Part shown: positions 32,104-45,100 of the stretch, one piece after another
Position numbering within the stretch: the stretch's first letter is position 1
Layout: each line of letters begins with the position of its first letter
Source of the DNA: Buxus sempervirens
Taxonomy: Eukaryota; Streptophyta; Magnoliopsida; Buxales; Buxaceae
Length of the DNA stretch: 64,000 nucleotides
Direction of reading: 5' to 3'
Assembly (NCBI GenBank): GCA_947561395.2
Contig: OX387186.1
Span: 45,899,220 to 45,963,219 of the forward strand
Translations under genes and position numbers: made by a program
Notes under the pieces: model-generated
Database searches by the model: none
What the model was told of the DNA's origin: nothing
The model's input: the letters and a program-made list of their open reading frames with translations, nothing else

Positions 32104-32552
32104 GAGTAAATTACATACCTCTCTTATGGTTTCCAACAATTGTAGATGCCTCCCCTAAGATTTTTGAAATGACACTTACCTCCCTTGTTAGACTTATAGA
32201 ACATAATATGACTATTTTATCCCTTGTCAATTTTTTATTTGAAATAAGAAAATTTTAAAAATTAAGAAATTCAAAAAAATATAAAATCATCTATGATTTT
32301 AAAATTGATTATTAAAACTTGTAAACCTTAAAATTTTAATTTTTATTATAAAATCTCAAAAGCTTGCACTTTTTGTACTTAAAAAGAGGGTAAATTTTTC
32401 AAAACATATTCAAATGTCAATAAGTTTTATTCCAACAGAAGCGATATGAAGTAGACAAGAAAAATAGAAGGGAATCAAGTGTCATTTTAGAAACTTCAGA
32501 TGAGGTATTTGTAGTTGTCAAGAACCAGAAGGGAGACAATTGTAAATTTTTC
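32104..32552. mobile_element. MULE-type MITE in the CBP80 upstream region
   Basis: About 449 bp with imperfect inverted ends (gagtaaattacatacctc on the left; the right end in reverse reads gaaaaatttacaattgtc), flanked by the 9-bp direct repeat ttaattatt at 32095-32103 and 32553-32561. A 9-bp duplication fits Mutator-like elements. No coding. It ends 320 bp before the CBP80 start codon. Confidence 0.6.
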
Positions 32553-32613
32553 TTAATTATTTTAACCTCTTTTTCAGATATCCTCATCAATATGGTACAC
32601 TTCTATAATCTGC

Positions 32614-32784
32614 CACGTGTCAGGATCCATTTCATTTCCCTTAATTTGTCTTCTAAAATAATTAATAATAACAAAATACCACGCAATCGCTATATTTGTC
32701 AAATACAAAACCATGACCCAATGGACCATTTTTACCCAGAACCGATTCAACCACCGGTTTGGTTTTCCACGCAATCGCTATAAA
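32614..32784 (+). promoter_or_regulatory. CBP80 promoter: G-box, duplicated 16-mer, TATA-like box
   Basis: A G-box in an ABRE-like context (gccacgtgtca, core at 32614-32619) is followed by two perfect copies of ccacgcaatcgctata at 32679-32694 and 32767-32782. The second overlaps a TATA-like word (ctataaa, about 32778) that lies 94 bp before the ATG. The G-box is of interest because Arabidopsis abh1 mutants are abscisic-acid hypersensitive, but regulation by this site is only inference. Confidence 0.5.
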
Positions 32785-32871
32785 CCCTTCTAAAACCATT
32801 TCGTTCCCATCTTTTCTGATCTTCTGCCATCGTTTTAGTTAGATTTTCTTCGTTATTTGGTCTCGACAGAA

Positions 32872-35800
32872 ATGAGCAGTTGGCGAACGCTTCTCCTAAG
32901 AATTGGAGATAAATGTCCTGAATATGGAGGAAATACCGACTTCAAAGAACACATTGTAAGTACTTTCCTTACTTTTTACTTTTCTGATTCGGTTTCTTAA
33001 ATCCCTAGTTTTCTGGAAAAAAATTGGAATTTTTGCTTCAGGAAACATGCTATGGCGTGCTTTGGCGAGAACTGGAGCACTCTGGGGACGATATTTTCTC
33101 GGTAATGTTTGGATTCTTAGTTAAGTGTAAACCGTAGTTGAAGAACTCACTAGAGAGATGACTGTGTGTTCAAGTGGAAGACGTATTTTTACTTTGGTTA
33201 TGTCGATTTTGAGGGAAGTTTGGCAACTACAGAAGAGGGAAATTTTCGTTCTTCGCAATAAAATCTATGCAGCAAATTTGAAGACAAAAATGAAGTGTCA
33301 GCATGAGGAAATTTCAGTGTCTTGGGGAAAAATGGGAAATTTTGCAAAGTTGGAAGAAATTTAGAATCGAGTTGTGGAACCCTTACTTTTGGGCATGTCT
33401 TTGGTTCGTTACTTCATATACTTATCAACCGGGAGTTGACATTCTTAAGATTAGGGTCGTCTATTAATATGTCCGTGTGAATTAAGGGAAATGGAGCTGT
33501 TCATGTTGGGGACATACCCAGATAATTAATCTGTCAGTAATTTACATTAATATTTTATTGGTTAAAAAGATTGGTGAAAAATATTGATAAAACCTAAAGA
33601 ACGGGCTTATAAATATTAAGGCCTATTCTCTTGCTTTTTGATCTTATCTAAGAGTATGTGAAATCTCTCTATAGATGTCAGTGTTGCAACTGAAGAGTGT
33701 ATACTTATTTATTTATTTTTTCTTTTGTGGATTTTTATTGAGTTTTACATTGTAAAGATTGTATTTACTGCTTTATGCCAAAAAATAAAAGTGAAGATTT
33801 TGATTACAAGAAGATTATTAACAAAAAAAAGCAACTGAACTGACAAGTACAAGCATGCTGCAGCACAATAACAGATTAATTAACTGCTCCCGTCTAGAAT
33901 TTCGTCACTGGGATCCTGAGTCAGAATTTTCTTGGAAGCCTACTTGTGGATAACATATTCTGACCAATTTATATTGCTATCTGTATATGCATTATTATAT
34001 GGCATTTCTTAGCATTACAGAGAACTGATTTCAGAATAACATTCTTGTTGATGTTGACTTTAATTGAGTAAAATGAAGCCAAAAGAGTAGTAACTCAATC
34101 TCAAATTTTAAAGTTCGCAACGGTTAAATGTCTCTTTAAATTTTGACTTGATACATGAATTTTTTTTCCTGAGACATTGCAGGTGTTCATTGTAATGATA
34201 TGACTCTCTATAAGATACTTACTTTGCTGTCTGTATTCTGACAGTTCCTTCTTCAATGCGCTGAACAACTGCCTCACAAGGTCCCTCTGTACGGTACATT
34301 GGTAGGTGAATTGTTATTGTTACCTGTTTCTTGCTTTGTACAATATCGCATGCATTACTATAGGTTTCTATTCTTCAGTCTTGTGACTGTTACTGTCTTA
34401 TTTCCCTTATCATAACCACAAAATTTTAAGAGCCTTGGGCAGACTGTTCTTCTTTTTATTCACTTGATGTTGGTGCTTGAGTTATCAAAATGGTAAGGCA
34501 TTCAATTTGGTTGTTTCCTATGTGCTTCCAGTGAACCAGTATGTCATAATGTGTAGTATTTGAATGTTTGAAGAGAAAAAAAAACTATCAAAATCAACTA
34601 TTTTGTAACTTTGTATGGACAGTGTGCAATGACTTGTAATAATAGTGTAATGCATAACATCACACATGTGGCATAGAATGACTAAAAATTGAATTCTGTG
34701 AGTTTTTTTCCTGCAGTTCATGCAATGAAAAAGCAAAAATCCACCTTTATTCACGAATATATATTTTATCTCAAGGGAAAAAGGAAATGTATATTCAAAT
34801 AACAGCTTAAAAGGCACCCTTGATATGCTAATGTATAAAATGATGAGCCCTGTTGAATGGCTCTCCTGCCATTAGAGAATTAAATCTCTAGTTATGTGGG
34901 AATTTGTGTTCATATGTCAATGGAGAAGTTGAAAATCCTTACTGGATGGAGAAGTTGAAAATCCTTACTGGATTCTTATGTAAAAGATGTCATGTTTCTA
35001 CCACTATAGGCAAGCTGTTTTCTGAATTATTCCTAGGTGCTTGCTTTCAATTACAGTGGTTATATTCTAATATGATTTAAGCTTCATCTAACTCATATGA
35101 TTGGAGAAATTTATAATTCATTGATACCGTTTTTCTAATCACCTCGGATCTTCTTTTTCCTTGGATTTATTTCAAATGTTTGAACTTGTTCCAATAGTTA
35201 AGCAGTTTTTCAATTTTTTTTTTACATTTTGTGTTTTTTCTTTAGGTGTTGACATGCCAGTCTTTGTTTTGTGGGTGTCTGATATTAATTTGTGTATAAA
35301 GAGCATGTAAAGAATTTTACCTGTTCTCAAATCTGTGATAAACTTACTGGGAATCTTGCGTTTTCTTTTTTGGTTTTTGGGTGGGGTTTTTTTTTTGTTG
35401 GGGGGGTTGTGAGTATTGTTTGCTAATTATTATTTCATTTAGAGGTCTTATATTGTGCTTAAAAATGAAGAAAACATGTTGAAAGAAAATTTGACTTTGC
35501 TGATGCTTATGCACCTATTTGGTGTTCTTACAGGTTGGTTTGTTAAATTTGGAACATGAAGACTTTGCTAAGAAAGTAGTCGAGACTACTCATGAAAATT
35601 TTCAAGTGAGCACATTCCAATCCTTGACAGCTTCTTTTTCTTCATAATCATAATCGTCACCATGTTCTTCTCGTCCTTCGATGTTATTTGTGGTCACTGA
35701 TTTCTATAAAAAGGATTGACTAGCTTCTGCCATTGTTATTTTCCATTTAACTATCTCTACCAGAAAACTGCTTGGTAGATAAAAAACTTCCGGCATGCAG

Positions 35801-38800
35801 GTTTGAGATTATTGTTTCTTGTAATTAAATTTGCATCCATTTTGTCATCTGATTTTTTGTTTGGTACATTGCACCTTGCACCTAGCTTCACGAAAGATAT
35901 TGTTTATTTAAAAATTTATTGAATCAAATAACAATAGATACCATTATTCCAACAGTTAGACCTGTCTTTGACATAGATTCTATATTTCTGATTGTTGTGC
36001 TCCAGAAACAGTAGACAAGCAATGAAAAATATCCCTGTTGATCCATTTATGATGCATGAATGGGAGAAAAATATAGAACAAACCCCTTACCTTTTGAGTT
36101 ACTTAGGCAAAAATGGGGCAAAATTGTCTGAATGTTATTTTACTTGGGTTCAAGTCTGACAATAATAATATTCTATGACTACATTGACTAACAATTCATT
36201 TCTTTTCAAACGTATCCATTTATTATCTATTATTTGATTCGAGGTCTTACATTTCGGTTTCATTGCACGTTTTGCCTAGTGACCAAACGAAATTTCGACC
36301 AGTGTGCCTCCAATTCAAGGGAAAATTTGAAAATGTGAACAAATTGGTATTTTTTTGGATTTGGGGGAAATTTCAAGTGTTTCGAATATTTAAATGGCCA
36401 AAAAATAATTTATTTATTTTTTATAAAAATTTTGGCGTTTCACCTTGTTTGCTCGAAATTTCACTCTGTTTAGTTTGTCGCGCTGGAAATTTCACTAATT
36501 TTGTAATAGAGTGAAATAACCCTACGACATGTCTTGTAGGGGGTGTGGCGTGTCGCTGAAATTGTAAACACTGATTTGATTGACTAATTGTTTGTATTGG
36601 AATGAGTAATGTGTTGGCAATTTCTCTTTTATTTATTTATTTATTTTTTGGGGTGGGGGTGGGGTAGGGTGAGGAAGGGGAGATGAATCATTATAACTTT
36701 GAATTAGAGCTCTGGACTTTTTGTCCGTCCTTTGCTGTGACGATTTCTTGGGGTTTGCAGTGATAACTTGGTATGCCTACCATAACCGTTAATAAAAATA
36801 TGTCAATGGTTGACTACTTGCCATAGAAGTTCATACAAAGTGGCACTGTGCTGCTCTTTAAAGCAATCGTTGAGTTTTTTGTACATCCAGATGAATTAAG
36901 CAAGGCAAAATTTGACTTAGGTCCTTCTATGAATTGTTATAAAAGCAGAGGAAGGGGCTATGCATGTTGGACTTGTCTGGGATTGCCAGTTCCTTGAATT
37001 TTTAAGAGCTTAAGACTTTTTTCTTTCTTCCGGTTATTGTGTTAGAGAATACTGTGACTTTTGGTTATTGTTTTTAGATGACATTCTGACTTTTCACCAC
37101 TTGTTTCATTGCGGTTTCCTAGTCTTAACTAAATGGACTGTCATAAAAGTTTCATGAGGAAGATAAATGCATTTTTTATTCCTTATTCAATGGATTAAGG
37201 AAGTATCAGTTCTTTGGATGAAAGAGAAAGTTCTTTGAAATTACATTGTCCATTTGTTAGGGATTGTAAAAAAGTGTTAATTCATCTTTATGCCTTGAGT
37301 AACAGGGTGTTTTAAATCTCGGATCTGGCACTGGTACCGGTATGTACTGCCGGTTCTGGACAGTACCATCTGGTACCAACTAGGTACAACCCCTTCCTCT
37401 TTCTTCTTTCTTCTTGTTTCTTTCTTCTTTCTTCCTTCTCTTACTTCTCTCTTGTTCTTTTTTCTTCTTCCTTCATCCAGATTTCATCTTCCTTAAGGTT
37501 TTGAAATCTGGTTTAGAGCCTGTGGTTACAAAACAAGAACAGAGTTTCAGAAATGGGGTTTCAGATTTCTGAAACCAGAAATATAATTTTATTTCTTCTT
37601 CCCTCTTCGTCATCTTTTTTTGTCTTTCTTCTTCTTCTTCCCCTATCACTGCTTTGCGGCTGCTCTTTTTTTTTTGGTTTGATAATTAAATGTTGCGGCT
37701 GCTTCTTGGCTGGTTTCAATTCAGTGCTGCCTGAGTCAGGCCGAGTTCGGTCAGTTCTGGCAGTCCAACTTAAAAATCAGTACTAGTTACCTAACTCATA
37801 CTGGTATATGGTCCATTGGACGAGTTTTAAAACCATGCTGAGTAAAGAAATATCTTGGACATTGGTTGGACGCAATTTCAATGATCACGTGGAAGAATTT
37901 TGATGTGTCAACTGGTATGGCTCAGGAAATCTGGTGCAGTAATTGTTTCCTTCCTTTTTTTTTAATCTTGTGGAGTTGTTCTCATTTTTCTTTATATTTT
38001 CTGTTTCCAATTAAAATGTTCTGGTGATCTGGTTATTTATTTTAGCAAAGAACGGTAAGCTTGCTAATGGGCACATCCTTCATTTCCCTTGAATTTTTTT
38101 TTCTTTTTGTATGGTTATTCATTTTCTTCATTTGACTTGATGCTTTCAAAGTCTATTTTGGTTGAGTTATTTCCTATTCTTGTCCTGAACTCATGAATCC
38201 ATTTGTCTATTGAATTTCAGGATGCAATAGATTCAGGAAATTGTGACAGGATTCGTATTTTGATGCGTTTTATGACTGTCATGGTATGTTTGGAGCTTCT
38301 TCTGCTGTTTTGTTCCTTTAGTCTCTCTCTCTCTCTCTCTCACTCCCTCTTTCGCTTTCTCTCTCAAAATAAATAATGAATGCAACTGTTGTAGTGTTGA
38401 GGATGAGGATAGTGTAGCCTACATCTTTTAATTAGTGAACGAGTAGTTGTTGAGGACAACAGTGAGAATGCTCTCTAAGAAACGAAATGAAGAAGCAAGG
38501 TTGTGTGACTGTGGCTTAAAAGGCAATTAGTTTTTTTGTGGCATATGTTAATTTCCTGTTTAACAAAAAATGGTTTACCTGAGTAAGAAACAGTGGTTCT
38601 GAAACCTTTTGTTGCCTATGGATTAAATTTTGGTATTTGCTTATCCTATGCTATTATGTTGACTTGTTACTACTGGTATGCCTTAGTCCTCTTCTTTTTC
38701 ATGATCTATGTAACTATTATTTTTGCAATGTCGAGGTCATAGGTTCTATCCTATTTGTCTTACCAAAAAGAAAGGAAATAAATTAGCCTCCTCTATCTAA

Positions 38801-41028
38801 TTCATAGCTGCGCAATATTATTATTTAATGGTTACTTGGTATTAAATTTTGTATTCGCTAGATGTGCAACAAAGTCCTCCAACCAGGTTCTTTAGTGGTG
38901 GTCTTTGAAACGTTGTTGTCATCAGCCGCTACAACAATAGATGAAGAGAGAGGAAACCCTTCTTGGCAAGCACGTGCTGACTTTTACATAACTTGCATTT
39001 TATCCTGTCTCCCTTGGGGAGGAGCAGAGCTTGCTGAGGTACTGCTTTCTTGATTCTTCTAAGCTTTGGTTGATGATTTTGATTTGATTGACAGGATTTT
39101 ATTTTCTACTGTGTTGCTACCTGTATTTTGCTTGTTAAACGCTGAAATTTTGTGTACAATTTTCTTTTCTTTTCAATTTTTTATTTGTTCTTCTTGGATC
39201 TGTTCTGTTAATCTGATTCTCTTATGCACTTTACATTTTTATGTCTGATTGGCTCTGGACAACTTCCCATTATTCTTTCATTTATGCATTTTACTCTGGA
39301 AAAAGAGTAGAATAAATATGAATATTAATAGATCTACTTTACAAATTAGGTATTCAATCTTCTGTCTGTCTACAATTCTTCATTGTTTTTGGGTGTAAGT
39401 GAAATTTCATTTCTCTGTTGCTGTTGCTTGTCTCAAATCTCAATGCATACATGGAATAGATGGAAATGTAGCAAATGAAACATGCGGGAAAAACTTCCAG
39501 TTTATTTCCTGTACTGATTTGTTGCATGCGCCTTCTAAATATTTCTGCTGTTTCTTTTTATTTACTACCATTAGGGAGAAGATAAAACTTGTAGCATCCG
39601 TTTCTTCTTTTTTTGATAAGTAATAGAAAATGTATTAAAAAGCTGAAAATAAGATCCTTACAAAGACTGATAGCATCCCATGAGGAATGGGATGCGAACT
39701 GAAACCACAGAGACCCCAAAAGCTAATACACCCACCACAATCATACAATGAAAATGAGAATCTCTATTGTACCAGCATTTCCCAATTTCTTACAACCTCC
39801 CCCACCCTTAATCCATGAAACTCTGTGCATAATGAAGACAAAAAAGCTGCTAAGGGGCAAGATTGCATCTAGTGTTGCCCCTTTACCCATGCCCTTATCC
39901 TTAAAGACTTTCCTATTTCGCTTCTACCACATATACAAATTGAAGCAAAAAAAAAACTACCGAATAAAACCTTCTTCCTTGCTTAGCCATGTGCGTGAAA
40001 TTCCACTGTTCAGCCATATCACATAGAGATCTTGGTAGAAGTAGAACCCACTCTACCCCTGCCAGGAATAACAATCTCCTCCAAATAAAGCCTGTAAAGT
40101 CATAATGCACAAATAGCTACACAGCATACAAATATGTGGTGAAATAGTCCAGATTTTCGGCGATGCTGGAGGATATCAGAAGTATTGATCCTATTCAAAA
40201 AAGCAGTCCATGTGAAAGGGGAACTTTGGCTGCCCATAGAAAGGAGGTGGGAAAGCGGGGGATCGAAGATAAATCTTCCTTCTCGAAATTTAATACCCAA
40301 GACTTACACGAGAACATACCATTGGGATCAGGATTCTAAATTCTAACATCTGGAACTGAAGGGTAAGTAACTACCTCTTTAAGAGACTTGAACAAGATGC
40401 CCAATTCTCCACTTCAGAATCACGTAAGACCCAATGAAACTCAAGATTCCATTGTAGGCCGTCATCAGCCCAAGAAAGGATCTCGCAAACAAACGGATCC
40501 CTGAGGGTGCGAATACGATATACATGGGGGAATTGAAAAGCAAAAGGAAATCCTCCCATCAATCATTAGACCAGAATTTCTTGGTATTCCCCATACGAAG
40601 CTTGGAAGACACAAGAGGCAAAAAGCCCAGGCTAGAGCCACTACAGATTTCCAAGGACATGCATAGGATATCTTAACATTGTGATTGACTTCCCACCCAT
40701 TGATATGAATGCGAATCTTACTCAGAATTACCTGATGCCACAAAGATCCCTATTCTTGGCCGAATCTCCAAAGCCATTTTCCAAGAAGTATCGTATCCGT
40801 TTCTTATTATTCTTCTTCTTCCCCCACACTCCTTTTTTTGGTTCATTGGAGTTTTGAACCTATCTTCTTATGTAAATGGGAGCTGAACTACTGTGCTTAC
40901 AATCTCCTTAGCTTTAGATGGTTGGTACGAATTTTAGATGATGAAGATGGTTCTTTTTTTCTTTTATTCATTTATTAAAACAGAAGGGGGGAAACGTGGG
41001 ATCCAAAGAAGAGGGCATCCTGAAATGT

Positions 41029-41060
<32 letters not shown>

Positions 41061-42070
41061 TATGTGTGTGTGCGCACGCGCGTCTCTGTGTATGTGGAAA
41101 TCAGTGGATACATATAAATCTACAGTCAGAGAACTGCATGCAAATAATCGGCTATGTTAACTACTAATAATTGTTTATTATGATCATAGTCTCACATAAA
41201 ACTGTCTCTCCCCTCCCTGTTGAAATTGCCTCCTATTGCTATTGTGATACATTGTGTCCAGTCCACGTCTGGGTCTGGTCCAAGCATACGAGTTCTTGGA
41301 GAAAGATCTCATGTTTGCTATATAAAATGTGATGACAAAGTCTAAAAGTTGATTGATCTAGGCCTAGAAGAACATATCTCTATTATCACCAGTGAAGATT
41401 ATGAATCAAGTTTATTCCCTTTTATTTTCTCTCTTTTATCAGCAAGGTTTCAAGAGACCAAAACAAGGGGGAAAGGCAGGAAAATCTCTATGGCATCAAT
41501 GTGACAGAAAATATCCCTTCCTGTTTTTTAAGACTAGATACAGGGTTACACATTCACATGCATGCACACACACACCCCCATAAACACAAGAAAAAAGTTA
41601 TTAAGTGTAAACTTACTTTTATATGTGCTAGGGGGTGCCCGAACGTGCTCTGCATGTGCAAATGAGGTTAAAATTGATAAAAAAAAAAAAGCGAAGATGC
41701 AATAATATGTAAAAAAAAAAAGGTTACAAAAGTGATTTAGTTAACACAATTTCGTTAATTTTCCTCTAACAAATAAATTCCACAAGTATAAACATTAGAG
41801 TATGATAACTAATGCAAGAAAGGCAAAGAGAGAAGATTTGCTAAAAACGTATTTCTTGAAAGCTTGGAAGACAAGGATATTACACACGTATAACCATCAC
41901 CGCACTTGCAGAACGCCTTTACAGTACCCAAACATGGGTTGCATCCACAATAGTCACCACATGAACAACGCATGTGCTACATCTTAGGCCCTTCAACACA
42001 GAAAGTTTCGCTTGAAGTGTGAAACTATTCAGCGGAGTTATTCAATACAAAGAATCTTCATTACCAGAGG

Positions 42071-42111
<41 letters not shown>

Positions 42112-45100
42112 AAGCAATACCACTAGGGCATGGAGAAGGGTAGCCACATGTCTCATCGCAAGCTTTTCGAGCCTCTATTGCCGTCCCTCTTTGAAAAATA
42201 TCACTTAAAATCAATTTCCCCTTGTATATAATGGGGGCAAATATGGTATATGAAGAAAAAAAACTATTGCGCCCTGTATAACAAAAATATCACTATTTTA
42301 CCTATTATTGAAAATAACATGATTGAATCTGAAATATTTTTAAAAAGTATCACTTTAAAAAATCATATGTAAACAGAAAATTGTGACCGATGCCGTATAA
42401 AACAAAAAAAGTAGAGAAAATTGGTATTTAGTAATGCTTTTAAAAAAAAATCCTAATTCAATTACCAAATTCTTGGTAATTAAATATTAGTGATAATTTA
42501 TAGAAATAATTGTGAATATGTCGTTTTAATGTTTATAAGAATTTTTCCAAAAATGACACTCATTCTCAGTTATTTTTAAAAAGTAATACTAATTCCCGAT
42601 TATGAAGAATTTGGTGACTGAATCAAGATTATTTTTAAAAAGTAACATTAAAAACCAATCAAAAGAATGACTAAATCTGAATTATATTTAAAAAGTATCA
42701 CTTAAAATAAGTATGACGCCGTATAAAACAAAAATATCAAAAGTATGACTAAATCTGAATTATATTTAAAAAGCATCACTTAAAATCAATTTACTTTCAA
42801 TTACCCAGGGGATATATGACTAAATCTGAATTATATTTGAAAAGTATCACTTAAAAGTTACTGTCGTCAAGCAAGCATGTCCACAAGCAGGTCACAAGGC
42901 CTTTTTTATATAGGTTATAGAAATGTATGTATGTATCCACACACATGCACATAGACACAATTATATGTATATATAGAGAGGGAGAGAGAGATGCATACAC
43001 ATACTTTACTTTAAGTCTTGATAAAAGTCTCCATTTTCTTGTCCTCATAAATTGTCTGTGGCAATTGCTGATTATTCCTTCTAGAACAAACAGCTCTCCG
43101 GTGTATGAAATGGTTGTCTTGGAAAACTATTATTTGGTTTATAGTAGGCATCACCGACTTGAGCTCCAATTCTGAGTGCTATTTTTGTAGTGGTTTTCTA
43201 CTAAATCACCAGGCATTTCACATGCCACAGTCATGTTTAATTGTTTTTTACTTATTCATATTGCTATTCAGTTGTTAGCTAAGATGACTTCTTGGTATTT
43301 TGAAGTCCAACTATCAACTTGGGAAGTCTCTCTTTCTCTCTTATTTATTTTCTTTTTATTTTTGGCTTGCTTTGTAATCAGTTAATCAATTTACATCAAA
43401 CTTCCTTTGTGAGCTGGACTGTGATAAATATTAAAGACACACTTTGTCTTTGTAGTGAATGAATGCTTCTACATGTATGCCTCATATCCTTCATTAACGG
43501 TGGCAACAAAAAGAATTTATCTTGACACAATACCTACCTCATTACTTACATTTACATTTTTCTTATAGTTGTAGTCCTAGTATTTTTATTGAGCTCAGTT
43601 TCTTCAGCATAGGTGAATTCTATCAATTTAGTTAATTATTTCAGGAGGCAAATGAGAATTTAACGTGTCATTGTAAATTTGGTCATTTTTGTGCTTTACT
43701 TATGATGTTTCCTTTGTTTATCTTTAGTACCAGAATTTTGTCTCATAACTGTTTCTGTGGTCATTTTCTGAATCCACGTTTGCATATATCAAATATACCT
43801 TTCTTTTGTGACAAAATACCTTGATATACAGCAAGTACCTGAAGAGATTGAGAGAGTCATGGTTGGAATAGAAGCCTATTTAAGCATCAGAAAACGTACA
43901 TATGATGTTGGTTTCTCAGTTTTTGAGGATAATGATGAAACTGGCAAAGCCCTCACCGAAAAGGTACGATTTTTTACTGCAAAGTTCAAGCTTCTGAATT
44001 TTCTGAAAATGTAAGTTGCCTGATTTTATAGGAGTTCCAATGATGTTGTATGTTGTTGCATTTCAAATTACGTTGCTCTTAGACTAATTAAATAATAGCT
44101 ATATAAACCAAGCTGCCTACATTCAAATTGTTTTTCTTGCAAAGGTAATTACTAGTGCTTTCAATCAGACCTTTGTATTTTCCTGTTTATTATGTGCTAT
44201 TTTGAATTTGGAAGTATGGGCTTCCTGTTTATTGTGTGCTATTTGGAAATTGGAAGTACTTGAGCCTATATTCTGTTATGATCTTTGATGATAACCAGCT
44301 ATTTCTATAATGGAATCCATTTTTGTAAACTTCAGAGTCACAAAAGTTCACTATTACATTGTCTCGTTGGCCATGTCACAGAAGGGCTTTTGTTAAGCAT
44401 CGTGGGTTCTTTGAGACTCGAGCATTTTCCTTTTAGTTTATTTATCTTGCTGAAAATTATGATCCAATACAAGTCAGCATCAGTGGCATGCATTATGCCT
44501 AACATATTAATTTAGTGAACATTGCACATATATAATGTGAATATTAAGTGTACTTATGCCCATTGAATTTTTATATACAATGTCTTTTGAATGGAAAATA
44601 TAATCTTTTTTTTTTTTTTGATCAGTAAATGATGGATATAATATATAAGATAGAAAGAACTTACACGGGTACACGAACAGTTTACCCGAAGCTAGATTCT
44701 ACAACAGCCTAAGTATAGAAGCCATGGCTAGGACCCAAGAATTTTCATTCCCCAACCAATACATCCCCCTCCCAAGTCCCAAGTCATAGAAGTTATTACA
44801 TATCAGAAATTCCTCGATAGATATGTTAGCTCCTACTACTTGCCCAACCAACCAACTGTGCATCAAACTCAAAACAGCCCTCTCTAGCAATTGATCGTTT
44901 CTCTCCAAGTTCCTAAATGTCCTCCTGTTCCTTTCGCCCCATATTACCCATGCTATTGCTGCAGGGGCCACATTCCAACTGATTTTTCCACATGATTTCC
45001 CTTTCTTCCACCCCCAGGCTTCTAAGGCTGGTTTCAACTCCTTTGGATGGGGCCATTCTACCTTTAACCTTTGGAAGATAGTCCCCCAAAGCCTTGTAAC

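Noticed and set aside
38862..39053. Single-exon short ORFs over CBP80 exons (38862, 43808, 48407) as separate genes
   Set aside because: They are single exons of CBP80; their tails run into introns.
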